This document shows, piece after piece, positions 17,537 to 24,444 of a DNA stretch of 24,444 bases. Source of the stretch: Stephanodiscus triporus (Eukaryota; Bacillariophyta; Thalassiosirophyceae; Thalassiosirales; Thalassiosiraceae); contig JALLAZ010000552.1 of the NCBI GenBank assembly GCA_036939755.1, positions 1-24,444 on the forward strand, written 5' to 3'. The position numbers and the translations under genes were made by a program. Position 1 is the stretch's first letter. Each line of letters opens with the position of its first letter. A model generated the notes under the pieces. It was not told the origin of the DNA and did not search any database. It worked only from the letters and a program-made list of their open reading frames with translations.

Positions 17537-18826
17537 TCATAGTATCTTTGCACCGCAAGCGCCGGCACTGCTGCCGCTAGATCCGTACCATTGCTTCATC
17601 AAACTATAAACGAAGACGCCTCCAATCGCGATCGCCGATCCGATCGCGGTCTGGAACGATACCGGGGTGGCAAACACGAGTACCCCCGCCATGATGATGA
17701 ACACTCGCTTCATGGTATTTCCCACCGCCAGCGTGATCGGATGTACGTTGGATAGCACAAGATACATCACCTCGTTGTTGAGGTAATGGAATAGTCCGGA
17801 TGCGACGGTGTTCATGAATATCGTCTCGCGACCGCCGCGGCCTCGCTCCCCCCCGTCGACGCTGCCCGTCGCGACGGCGACTCGGACGATTTCTGTCAGG
17901 ATGCCCCCCTCGAATATCAGGGCGAGCGGAATGGAGAGGACGAGCGACGCGCACGTGACCGCGCCGAATAGATTTGCGGGGCTCAGCCCTACGGGCGCAT
18001 TTTCATTTCCGTTCGCATCACCGAGTTCCGAGTTCTTGACAACGTCGTCGTTGCCATCTTCCTCCCGTTCGACGTTCAGGGGTTCGTCCTCCTCATCCTT
18101 CGGAGCGTCCAATCCACGTCGTCCGGGAGGAGATGAGGACGTGTCCATGACGACCTTCGAGGCGATGGCCCTCATCGCGAAGAAAAAGTTGCTCCCCATG
18201 CCGTACCAAAAGCTCGTCCAGGAGAACTCGTCGGATCCCGAGCACGCCAACACGACCCCCCCCACCACGGGCACGAGCGACAGGTACACCCGTGTATCCA
18301 TCGTCTGTCCCAGGACAATTCGAGATGCCAATGCCGAGAAGAGAGGCTCCATCGCCTTAATCACGTGCGCGAACCCTATCGAGTTCGACGACAGGCAGAG
18401 GATCGTGCAAAGCTGACCGAGGGTGTGATATACGGCGATGCGGAGGGTGCCGCGGAGTCCCGCGGGGGAGGGGGGGGATCCGGTGCGGGGGGCGTGGGCG
18501 GTCGCCGTCCCCCCCCCGGATCCGCGACGACGGAGCGCCCGCCGGACGCGGGCGACGACATCGGACAATTCCGCCGCGTGCGGAACTGGCCCCCTCGCTC
18601 CCGACGCCCACACGACGCACGAGTAGATCGAACCGACGCCGAATTGCAGGCACCCGATCGTGAGGGGCAGCGCGGACGACGGGCCGTTGGTCCGGGAGGC
18701 GACGTAGTCGCGGACATCGTTCAGGGCCCATTTGTTAGTTACGTTGTAGGCCACGTTTAATGCGTACCACAGGGCGAAGCAGAGCGGGACGTAGAAAATG
18801 CTGCCGTCGTGGGAGGAGGATGGCAT
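17537..18826 (-). CDS. Triose-phosphate/nucleotide-sugar translocator family transporter
   Basis: This is a single-exon ORF of 429 residues with about ten hydrophobic helices. It starts almost directly in helix 1 (YVPLCFALWYALNVAYNVTNKWAL), with no presequence. TPT-family landmarks are HVIKAMEPLFSAL (154-166), GSNFFFAMRAIASK (211-224) and the C-terminal Lys-Arg pair in GNTMKRV (K373, R374), which binds phosphate in plastid phosphate translocators. It should exchange phosphorylated C3/C5/C6 compounds for phosphate. Lack of a bipartite presequence would suit an outer plastid-envelope or endomembrane member, but this is inference. Two hydrophilic, GC-rich loops (about 80-125 and 228-285, the latter very acidic) are longer than usual. 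The 5' coding part carries long G and C runs, so small assembly errors there are possible. Confidence 0.85.
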   Translation of the reverse strand: MPSSSHDGSIFYVPLCFALWYALNVAYNVTNKWALNDVRDYVASRTNGPSSALPLTIGCLQFGVGSIYSCVVWASGARGPVPHAAELSDVVARVRRALRRRGSGGGTATAHAPRTGSPPSPAGLRGTLRIAVYHTLGQLCTILCLSSNSIGFAHVIKAMEPLFSALASRIVLGQTMDTRVYLSLVPVVGGVVLACSGSDEFSWTSFWYGMGSNFFFAMRAIASKVVMDTSSSPPGRRGLDAPKDEEDEPLNVEREEDGNDDVVKNSELGDANGNENAPVGLSPANLFGAVTCASLVLSIPLALIFEGGILTEIVRVAVATGSVDGGERGRGGRETIFMNTVASGLFHYLNNEVMYLVLSNVHPITLAVGNTMKRVFIIMAGVLVFATPVSFQTAIGSAIAIGGVFVYSLMKQWYGSSGSSAGACGAKIL

Positions 18827-18829
18827 CGT

Positions 18830-18850
18830 CTAAGGTTCGACGGACGCCAT
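18830..18850 (-). other. Candidate upstream ORF (MASVEP)
   Basis: A six-codon ORF in the context AACCATGGCG, a stronger initiation context than the main start, ends with TAG three bases before the transporter ATG and in the same frame. If the mRNA begins upstream of it, it could damp or regulate translation of the transporter. Confidence 0.35.
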
Positions 18851-19251
18851 GGTTCCGTAGCCAGCTTCGTCTGTGAGTTGTGAGAGTAGAGTTGTTAGAC
18901 GATATCGTACGATAGTATCGTACTTTTTTGTGTACAAAAAAGGATTCATCGTACGGAATCTCCGAGGAATTAATTTGCTCGCGAGCAATTTATCCCCTAC
19001 GTACGAGCAATTCGTTGGTGGGCGATAATACATCATGAGTACCATAATATGGTACCTACTATGAGAGGTGAAAAAGAGATTTTCATGAGGAGACGGACAG
19101 AACCATAGTCCTCTTGAGAGAGGTAGGAGGTGTCAAAGATAAGAGATCCAGGAAGATTCGAGAGGGCACGATGGGAGGAGAACATGGAAGAACAAAACGA
19201 TACGGCGCTCTGAGGAAGCCATAACTTCAGGATCATTGACAATAGAATAGA
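18851..19251. promoter_or_regulatory. Divergent promoter region, TPT-like / CRAL-TRIO
   Basis: This head-to-head gap holds TATCGTACGATA (18904-18915), a perfect 12-bp palindrome, overlapping GTATCGTA (18915-18922). A short foldback of T and A runs follows (about 18923-18942), then TACGTACG near 18999 and GGTACCTACT near 19051. No other gene is supported in these roughly 400 bp. Confidence 0.45.
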
Positions 19252-20445
19252 ATGATGGTGCGGATACATTACCTTTTGATTGCACTCATCCAATTACAAA
19301 CGTCCATAGTAATCTTCGCTAATAATGGATACAACGTCGTTGCGGCATTAGACCCAAAGGACGGTGAAACTTGCGCCGATGCTTCCAGAAATTGTGACGA
19401 ATCGGCATACGAGGACGATAACGGCGCTCGCGTGGAATCCCCGTGGCAGTTTATGCAAGCCTTCTCGAGATTTGGTGTCAGCTGGAATCATGTATTCAAA
19501 GAGTATCTCTCCGTTATCCAAGGAGCTGAAGGCATTGACCTAAAAGGGGACGTCCTCGCGCTGGATATGGATGAGGGATTGAACTTAATGCAGACGATGG
19601 TTCGCGAGGCGGCAACAGCGTCTAAAGATGAGGATTGGTCATTTAGTTTGGCGCCACTGGAGGACTTTGGCAGTACAATCGACGATGTTTTGCTAGCCTT
19701 TTTAAGATGGGCTGCAGTTGACACGCACTCTTCTCATGATGACAAGACTTGTCAACTAGTCGGTGGCGTCAACTACTCTCCTTTTATCGCGTCACCGCCT
19801 ACTGAAGTGAAGGGATTAAATGTCTCCAAGGCATTTCGAAGACTCACTTCATACATTCAATGGATACATAGTGTCTCCTCAGATCTGCGGAATCCTCCTG
19901 TCACGTATGAATCAATTTCTCCATCACTCTCAGTATTCGCCCTCCAGGTTACGCACGATGCCTGCGATCGTTTGGTTTGGTGGGTAAACCTGGGTAAAAC
20001 TGATATGGCTGCTGTCAAGTCTCAATCACCTCGGGAAACGACACGGATGTTTGTGTGGATTGCACATCTACTGTTTTTAGACGACAGAGCGCAAAAAAAT
20101 GGTTTAGTTATTGTAGATGATGTGGCAGAGATAGGTTTCTGGTCATACATGACAATGCTTCCAATACAAGTGGGCATATCACTTGATCGATTCCTAATTA
20201 GCGTTACTCCATTGAAGGCGAAGAACGTCGTATTGATGCATCGACCAAAATGGATGGAAATTGGATATGGTTTGATGAGTTGGTTCTTGACGGACAAAAT
20301 GAGGAATCGCGTTACAATGGTGTCAAATGGGGAGGAAGATGAAACACTGGGGAGGGTAGTGGGGGGAGCTGGCTTCATACCTAAAGATTTCGGGCACGGC
20401 AAAGGAGAGGTGACAATAGACATAATTGCTCAACATCGTGGATGA
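19252..20445 (+). CDS. Secreted or luminal CRAL-TRIO (Sec14-like) protein
   Basis: This is an intronless ORF of 397 residues. The N-terminus (about 1-32) is a hydrophobic signal peptide ending near VVAALD. The C-terminal half (about 223-360) follows the CRAL-TRIO lipid-binding fold: GLVIVDDVAEIGFWS (284-298) for the central strand, DRFLISVTPLKAKNVVLMHRPKW (312-334) for the P-x-R/K-x-K strand and MSWFLTDKMRNRVTMV (342-357) for the final helix and strand. The middle part (60-220) is not recognised. Members bind phosphoinositides, tocopherol or other lipids and are normally cytosolic, so a signal peptide is unusual; an ER-lumen, vacuolar or plastid-periphery role is possible. No retention signal is seen. 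The start could be either of two adjacent ATGs (19252 or 19255). Confidence 0.72.
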   Translation: MMVRIHYLLIALIQLQTSIVIFANNGYNVVAALDPKDGETCADASRNCDESAYEDDNGARVESPWQFMQAFSRFGVSWNHVFKEYLSVIQGAEGIDLKGDVLALDMDEGLNLMQTMVREAATASKDEDWSFSLAPLEDFGSTIDDVLLAFLRWAAVDTHSSHDDKTCQLVGGVNYSPFIASPPTEVKGLNVSKAFRRLTSYIQWIHSVSSDLRNPPVTYESISPSLSVFALQVTHDACDRLVWWVNLGKTDMAAVKSQSPRETTRMFVWIAHLLFLDDRAQKNGLVIVDDVAEIGFWSYMTMLPIQVGISLDRFLISVTPLKAKNVVLMHRPKWMEIGYGLMSWFLTDKMRNRVTMVSNGEEDETLGRVVGGAGFIPKDFGHGKGEVTIDIIAQHRG

Positions 20446-20501
20446 CAGTGGTCTTATGGATGAGGTTTGTGCAGGACTGGCGATAGCTAATACAGATATG
20501 G

Positions 20502-21068
20502 TTACTCAATTTCCCCATCACTTCCTCTCTGTTTCCAATCTCTCAAATGCCGTTCCATAACTCGTCGGTGGGCTTTCTTCATAAACACAAGATCACCGCT
20601 GACCAACTCCTTCTCGACAAACCCCACTGAATCAAATCCATCGTCCACTAAGTGCTTACAATAGTTCGCCAAATCTTCTTGATTCAAGTGTGGAAGGTAC
20701 TGTAAAAGCCACTGAGCAATAATTTTATTTGCATCGTTTTCCAGGGACGAATTGTCGATTTTCGTTACATTTGAGCGCATGGGTTGTGAAGAATCAGCGG
20801 ATGAGACCATCTGTCTTTCATGTTGTTTCTTCACTTTCAGTTGCTCGTGGTAGTACTCCATCTGTTCCACCTGGTCAAGCCCATCGCGATATGCCGCGAG
20901 CGCTTCCCGAGAATCCGACGGCATATTTGAGCGTCTGTGAAATGCATCTCGTACATAGATTCGGTAACTCGCCCGTTGGTTTGCGTCGGGTATTTTTTGG
21001 ATACTACGAATGCATCGTCGAAAAAGAGCAAGAGCGGACGATCGATTGGCAGCGGTGGTCTGCTGCAT
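20502..21068 (-). CDS. LYR-motif protein with C-terminal SAM-like domain
   Basis: The product has 188 residues from one exon. Residues 11-65 match the LYR (complex 1 LYR) helical family: ALALFRRCIRSIQKIPDANQ, with LFR in place of LYR, then the conserved YRIYVRDAFHRRSNM. LYR proteins bind acyl-ACP and act in mitochondrial Fe-S delivery or respiratory-complex assembly. Residues about 119-178 (WLLQYLPHLNQEDLANYCKHL ... DLVFMKKAHRRVMERHL) look like a SAM domain, a small protein- or RNA-binding helical bundle. No presequence is obvious, which is common for LYR proteins. The 3' end is only 56 bp from the CRAL-TRIO stop, tail to tail, and the gene is divergent from the HRDC gene. Confidence 0.75.
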   Translation of the reverse strand: MQQTTAANRSSALALFRRCIRSIQKIPDANQRASYRIYVRDAFHRRSNMPSDSREALAAYRDGLDQVEQMEYYHEQLKVKKQHERQMVSSADSSQPMRSNVTKIDNSSLENDANKIIAQWLLQYLPHLNQEDLANYCKHLVDDGFDSVGFVEKELVSGDLVFMKKAHRRVMERHLRDWKQRGSDGEIE

Positions 21069-21371
21069 CGTTTGGGATTGGGATAGGGTGGTTCGAGGTA
21101 GAGGGAGCGAGAGAGTAGAGGGTGGTGCAGCTACTTACCTATCGTACTCGGGCAGGCGCTGATTCTGTCGGGTCTCGGTGCCTCCCCCCAATTTTTTAGG
21201 CCCCCTAACCTCACAACCTATCTTGGAGAAAGTCGTTCCACTCAACACCCCAACACTTCGCGTTTCGTTTTTCTCTTCTGTCGGCGCTGGCCGTCGTCGC
21301 GGCGTCGTCTGCTCAAGTCTCACGCAACGCGCAACTATTTTATGAGAAGAGAGAGAGAGATATCAATCAGT
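21069..21371. promoter_or_regulatory. Divergent promoter region, LYR protein / HRDC protein
   Basis: This head-to-head gap of about 300 bp has CTTACCTATCGTACTCG at 21134-21150, which includes the core TATCGTAC of the recurrent element. A GA-rich run lies directly before the HRDC ATG. An in-frame ATG for the HRDC protein at 21342 falls inside this stretch. Confidence 0.35.
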
Positions 21372-22103
21372 ATGTCTTCTGATGCTAGTGATCTATCGCC
21401 GTATGAATTGGCTCGTCTGGAACGAATCAGGCGAAATGAAGATCGTCTCCGTGGTCTTGGGTTGATAAGAAGTGGCAAACCTGAAAATAAGGCATCTGCA
21501 GCCGACCGTGAAAAAAAGGTGCAGCGCGTAAGAAGGAATGGGCGTCCCTCGGTGACCACCCGATCCAGCAAACGTCTACGGGAACTGAAGGACAGTAAGC
21601 AAATTAGTCATAAAGAGGTCGCAGAAGACGATTTTCCTGGGGGAGAAGATTTGACTGTTTCTGTTCTGGAAGACAAGGTAAATTATGTCTTGATGCCGCA
21701 AGAACCTGAACAGTTGGACGATCATGAATTTCAGGTGTATGCCGCACTTCGAGCATGGAGGCTCCGTCGTAAGAACGAACTGGAGGTAGAGCCATACAAA
21801 ATTTGTCAGAATCGAACACTCTGTGAATTAATTAGAAGGCGAAGAAATTACAGCGGGTTTGCGTCCCGCCGGGGAGAGGAGGGAAATGCGGGAGGAGGAA
21901 CTGTGGAGCAGGACTTGTTGTCTGTTTGGGGTATCGGACCATCGAAGGCGGCGCCAGGTGGTTTTGGTTGGGAAATGCTGGAAATTCTTGAGATTGAAGA
22001 AAATTGTAGACTTTTGGAGCTCTCAAGAACACTCTCAACTGGGGAACAAAAGTCACCGACCAGTCTGCAAGTGAAGGGTACTCGTCTCCACCAACCATCG
22101 ACG
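21372..22103 (+). CDS. HRDC-domain protein (3' end unresolved)
   Basis: From ATG 21372 the frame encodes a basic N-terminal motif (YELARLERIRRNEDRLRGLGL), a Lys/Arg-rich linker and an HRDC domain (residues about 116-208): EFQVYAALRAWRLRRKNELEVEPYKICQNRTL, ending in DLLSVWGIGPSKAAPGGFGWEMLEILE. HRDC domains bind nucleic acid and occur in RecQ helicases and RNase D; no helicase is present here. The frame does not stop after the domain but runs without interruption into the Ycf34 gene, closing at 22655. I end the entry just before the Ycf34 ATG because I see no convincing stop or splice site. The real mRNA may terminate through an unseen splice or encode a fusion. ATG 21342 is an alternative start. 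Confidence 0.65.
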
Positions 22104-22655
22104 ATGATTAAGACAATTATGATTGCTGCGACGCTCGCAGCGTTGCATGGAGTCGCGGCATTCGCACCGCTGTCACAACGCAATCCATTCATATCCTCGT
22201 CTGATTTCCGAAGAACAAACCCACCTACTTCTCTAAAAATGTGCATATGCATTAATTGCGCACGCGTTACCAATTGCCTCGCTTACCATTTTGTTGAAGA
22301 ACAACACTCTCAACCACACATCAACAAGAGCCCCAACTGGGAACCAAGGAACGGGAGCCCCACGATTCAAGTGCACATTCGGCCAGACGCTAACAGAAAA
22401 GCCGAGAAAGCGCTGGGTCAAATGTGGAAAGAGCACGAGGACCAAACTCGTCAGGCAGAAGAGGATTCGATGAAAACGAAGGAAGGGGACGGCGAGGTTT
22501 CTTTATTTGGGGAGAAGCAATATGATTTAAGTGGAATTACCAGTTATGAATACGATGTTGTGGAATGCGAAGACTTCGTTCTGTCGAAAGACGCTTGGGT
22601 GAAGAATATGCCAGAAGAGATTCGCATTGCAAATCCGAAATTTGTGCCTACCTGA
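22104..22655 (+). CDS. ycf34: Nuclear-encoded plastid Ycf34 protein
   Basis: The product has 183 residues. Residues 1-19 are a signal peptide followed by AAFAPL, the diatom complex-plastid junction with the key Phe20. Residues 20-45 are a Ser/Arg-containing transit peptide. At 46 the plastid protein begins with its own Met: MCICINCARVTNCLAYHFVE, then QHSQPHINKSPNWEP. This is the Ycf34 signature, with Cys47, Cys49, Cys52 and Cys58, which in the cyanobacterial protein are thought to bind an Fe-S cofactor and affect photosynthetic electron transport. The C-terminal block YEYDVVECEDF (with Cys155) also fits. A charged insert of about 45 residues (95-140) separates the two blocks and makes it longer than plastid or cyanobacterial Ycf34. 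It shares its reading frame with the upstream HRDC protein. Confidence 0.82.
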   Translation: MIKTIMIAATLAALHGVAAFAPLSQRNPFISSSDFRRTNPPTSLKMCICINCARVTNCLAYHFVEEQHSQPHINKSPNWEPRNGSPTIQVHIRPDANRKAEKALGQMWKEHEDQTRQAEEDSMKTKEGDGEVSLFGEKQYDLSGITSYEYDVVECEDFVLSKDAWVKNMPEEIRIANPKFVPT

Positions 22656-22794
22656 AAATTGAATTGTAGACATAACGTTGTATACTGTGATAATTCTATG
22701 TTAGATGCATGCCAATAAGAAATTTGTCGACGCAAATAGAAGCTGATCCATAAAAAACAGGTGTTTGTTTTACAACACCAACGCGTATCGTACG

Positions 22795-24210
22795 TCAGAG
22801 CAAAGGCGTCAGAAGAGAACGAAGGGGTGCCAAATGATCATCAGTTGCCCATTCGAAATGGCCGCATCCATTGTTTAAGTTGCCCTTCCTACTTTTGTCG
22901 CCGTACGCGCAGCACAAAAACCACCGACCTCCACTACGCTCGGTCTTCGCTACGCGTAGAATAGCTTTCGTTCCTCCGCAGCGGCAGTGAGGAAATTGGG
23001 TATCGGCCCAAGCGAAGTATTGACATCCCTTGGAGTTGCACGACAAGAAAATTCTCAGATAGTTGGGGTTTTCTTTTCGCACTCGACATAGTCTGAGAGA
23101 CTTCATGCCATGTTGCGGGCATTGCACTTGCGCTTTGCTTGGTGTTTCAGTCGCGTTGTGTGGAACATTTCTATCTCCAATCGTGCTCCCGATATTTGTT
23201 GACGTGGCCGATTGTGTCTCCAGCGATCGGATACTCTCTCCAGATGCATTTAATGGTTGGCAAATGGTACACCAAAATGTTACACGACTCATAAAAGCAT
23301 GGCCCTTTCCAGGACCAATGCTACTTCCTTCATTACTACTCGCCCCTCCAATTTTTTGCATCTTTACGGTCAGACCCCGGCAACTACCGCAAGTTGTCTG
23401 ATTGTAAACAAATTTAGTACCAGCCCGTCCAATTTTTAACCAATCCATTGAGTATGTTCTCGCATGCCTAACAAGTCTACGCAACTCGGGATCTGTCAAG
23501 GAATTGACGATCCTTCTTGGGTCGACTTTTGATCTGTGTAATGATTCGATTTTGATGATATTGCCTACCCCGGGGCAAATATCTTGGTTCAGCAGTGCGT
23601 CTGATATTATCATACCGCTTCCGAGCTGCCGGATCGATGCAAATAGGTCCTGCGCATTGAACAATGTAGAGCATACATCTCTCGATGTGAGGTCAATCAG
23701 TTTGTTGCGTGATTTTATTGCGCAGACTGATGTAACGGTGGTTTCCCAAGCCTCAACAATGACGTAGGCGTAGTCGGAAGAGCAAATTGATTCATATTGG
23801 CTGCAATCAGCAAAGTAAAGCCTGATGGAAGGTTCCTTGCCTTGCTTCCAAGGAGCGGCGCCGGACGGCCTTTTCTGAAGGTCGCTCGATTTAGCTTTGC
23901 GCGTACTCATGGAACCATTCATCCCGAAATGTAATCTCAACGCAACTTCATCATCTCCAGATGCTTCCGTTGTATATGGAGAGGAAGCAAAAATGAGGAA
24001 TAATTCCTTCCCAACCGTGAATGCCTCCAAAAGAGCGCGACTGGCCAATTCTCCAGCGATGTGACGAGGAAGTGGTGACGGGGGTTCGAGAGTTTTATCT
24101 GTTCCTGTGGCCTCTTCGGAAACTGAACCCGACCCAGGGCAAACCAAAAATTTTCCAACAGCAAGTTGGACTTTCCTGCCATTTCTTGTAGCCCCAGGTC
24201 CTTCAACCAT
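22795..24210 (-). CDS. NEIL3-like DNA glycosylase with two GRF zinc fingers
   Basis: This is a single-exon ORF of 471 residues. It starts [14 protein letters not shown]: the NEIL3-type N-terminus, where Val2 replaces the Pro of Fpg/Nei and provides the catalytic amine, followed by Glu3. GKELFLIF (67-74) and [10 protein letters not shown] (91-100) are Fpg/Nei strands. [21 protein letters not shown] (205-225) is the H2TH element. [15 protein letters not shown]...[10 protein letters not shown] (265-318) is the C-terminal zinc finger. Two GRF fingers follow: [10 protein letters not shown]...[16 protein letters not shown] (364-403) and [10 protein letters not shown]...WFLCCAYG...[11 protein letters not shown] (407-458). 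The Ran-type zinc finger of vertebrate NEIL3 is not seen. NEIL3 removes oxidised bases from single-stranded DNA and unhooks interstrand crosslinks; GRF fingers bind single-stranded DNA. The gene converges with ycf34 (139 bp apart). Confidence 0.9.
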   Translation of the reverse strand: MVEGPGATRNGRKVQLAVGKFLVCPGSGSVSEEATGTDKTLEPPSPLPRHIAGELASRALLEAFTVGKELFLIFASSPYTTEASGDDEVALRLHFGMNGSMSTRKAKSSDLQKRPSGAAPWKQGKEPSIRLYFADCSQYESICSSDYAYVIVEAWETTVTSVCAIKSRNKLIDLTSRDVCSTLFNAQDLFASIRQLGSGMIISDALLNQDICPGVGNIIKIESLHRSKVDPRRIVNSLTDPELRRLVRHARTYSMDWLKIGRAGTKFVYNQTTCGSCRGLTVKMQKIGGASSNEGSSIGPGKGHAFMSRVTFWCTICQPLNASGESIRSLETQSATSTNIGSTIGDRNVPHNATETPSKAQVQCPQHGMKSLRLCRVRKENPNYLRIFLSCNSKGCQYFAWADTQFPHCRCGGTKAILRVAKTERSGGRWFLCCAYGDKSRKGNLNNGCGHFEWATDDHLAPLRSLLTPLL

Positions 24211-24444
24211 GGCGTAGCATCGACGACTTCGGGGTGTAAGTAGTTAAGGACGATTGTGAGGAAAATTGGTTTAGCTTTGCTGCGCCAATTAGGACTCTCG
24301 AGAAAACGAAAATAGAAAATAGAGTACGAAGATACGTACCTGGTACGTACGTAGCTTCCTAAACTAGAGATAGGAGTATGTACTTAGGTGGTGTCCACAG
24401 GCTCGTTTCTGGAATCATAAAATCATAAAATCATATGTGCTCAT
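24211..24444 (-). promoter_or_regulatory. Upstream region of the NEIL3-like gene
   Basis: It contains GATACGTACCTGGTACGTACGTAG (two TACGTA elements around 24334-24354) and ATGTACTTAGGTGG near 24380, relatives of the elements seen before other genes. A short tandem AATCATAA repeat (24413-24434) lies at the window edge. Promoter identity is inferred. Confidence 0.3.

Noticed and set aside
17274..17558. 94-residue - strand ORF, and an overlapping + frame (17278-17430) in the FKBP/TPT spacer
   Set aside because: The - ORF overlaps the transporter 3' end and has no domain. The + frame reads smoothly (VVRKQIGLIVAASFISARKAL) but has no ATG or convincing splice sites.

Overview
The window is nuclear DNA from a photosynthetic eukaryote with a secondary red plastid, most likely a diatom. 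The evidence is: short GT-AG introns (eight resolved, 86-122 nt); two proteins whose N-termini are a signal peptide ending in an ASAF- or AAFAP-type junction, the bipartite plastid presequence of diatoms; a phosphate-translocator-family transporter; and a nuclear copy of the plastid gene ycf34. The species cannot be named from sequence alone.

Layout, left to right. 1-629 is non-coding with two perfect foldback repeats. 630-1748 (+) is a type II membrane PC-esterase/TBL-like protein. 1749-2178 holds a 72-bp exact copy of part of the RAD54-like gene, directly beside an unresolved base N. 2179-4464 (+) is a large coiled-coil protein with a Cys-rich motif. 4465-5146 is a palindrome-rich spacer. 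5147-6372 (-) is a three-exon carbohydrate sulfotransferase. 6649-9975 (+) is a RAD54-family SNF2 translocase whose Walker A loop is encoded by a 12-nt microexon and whose reading frame is broken or spliced near 7890-7970. 10787-13257 (-) is a Pus7/TruD pseudouridine synthase. 13462-14893 (+) is a single-domain MgtE/SLC41-like cation transporter. 15467-16075 (-) is a plastid-targeted membrane protein of unknown function. 16351-17148 (+) is an ER-luminal FKBP ending in KEEL. 17537-18826 (-) is a triose-phosphate-translocator-family transporter. 19252-20445 (+) is a CRAL-TRIO/Sec14-like protein with a signal peptide. 20502-21068 (-) is an LYR-motif protein with a SAM-like C-terminus. 21372-22655 (+) is one uninterrupted frame holding an HRDC-domain protein and then a complete plastid-targeted Ycf34. 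22795-24210 (-) is a NEIL3-like DNA glycosylase with two GRF zinc fingers.

From 5147 onward transcription units alternate strictly, giving five head-to-head pairs with intergenic gaps of about 200-430 bp. Four of these five gaps carry the octamer TACGATAC or its complement GTATCGTA, and the fifth carries a close variant. The genes are a gene-dense mix of housekeeping functions (DNA repair, RNA modification, Golgi glycan modification, transport, plastid biogenesis). I see no mobile-element ORF, CRISPR array, rRNA or tRNA.

The most interesting points are the HRDC/Ycf34 shared reading frame, the nuclear Ycf34 that keeps its ancestral start Met after the transit peptide, the Walker A microexon, the NEIL3-GRF protein in an alga, and the shared motif of the divergent promoters.
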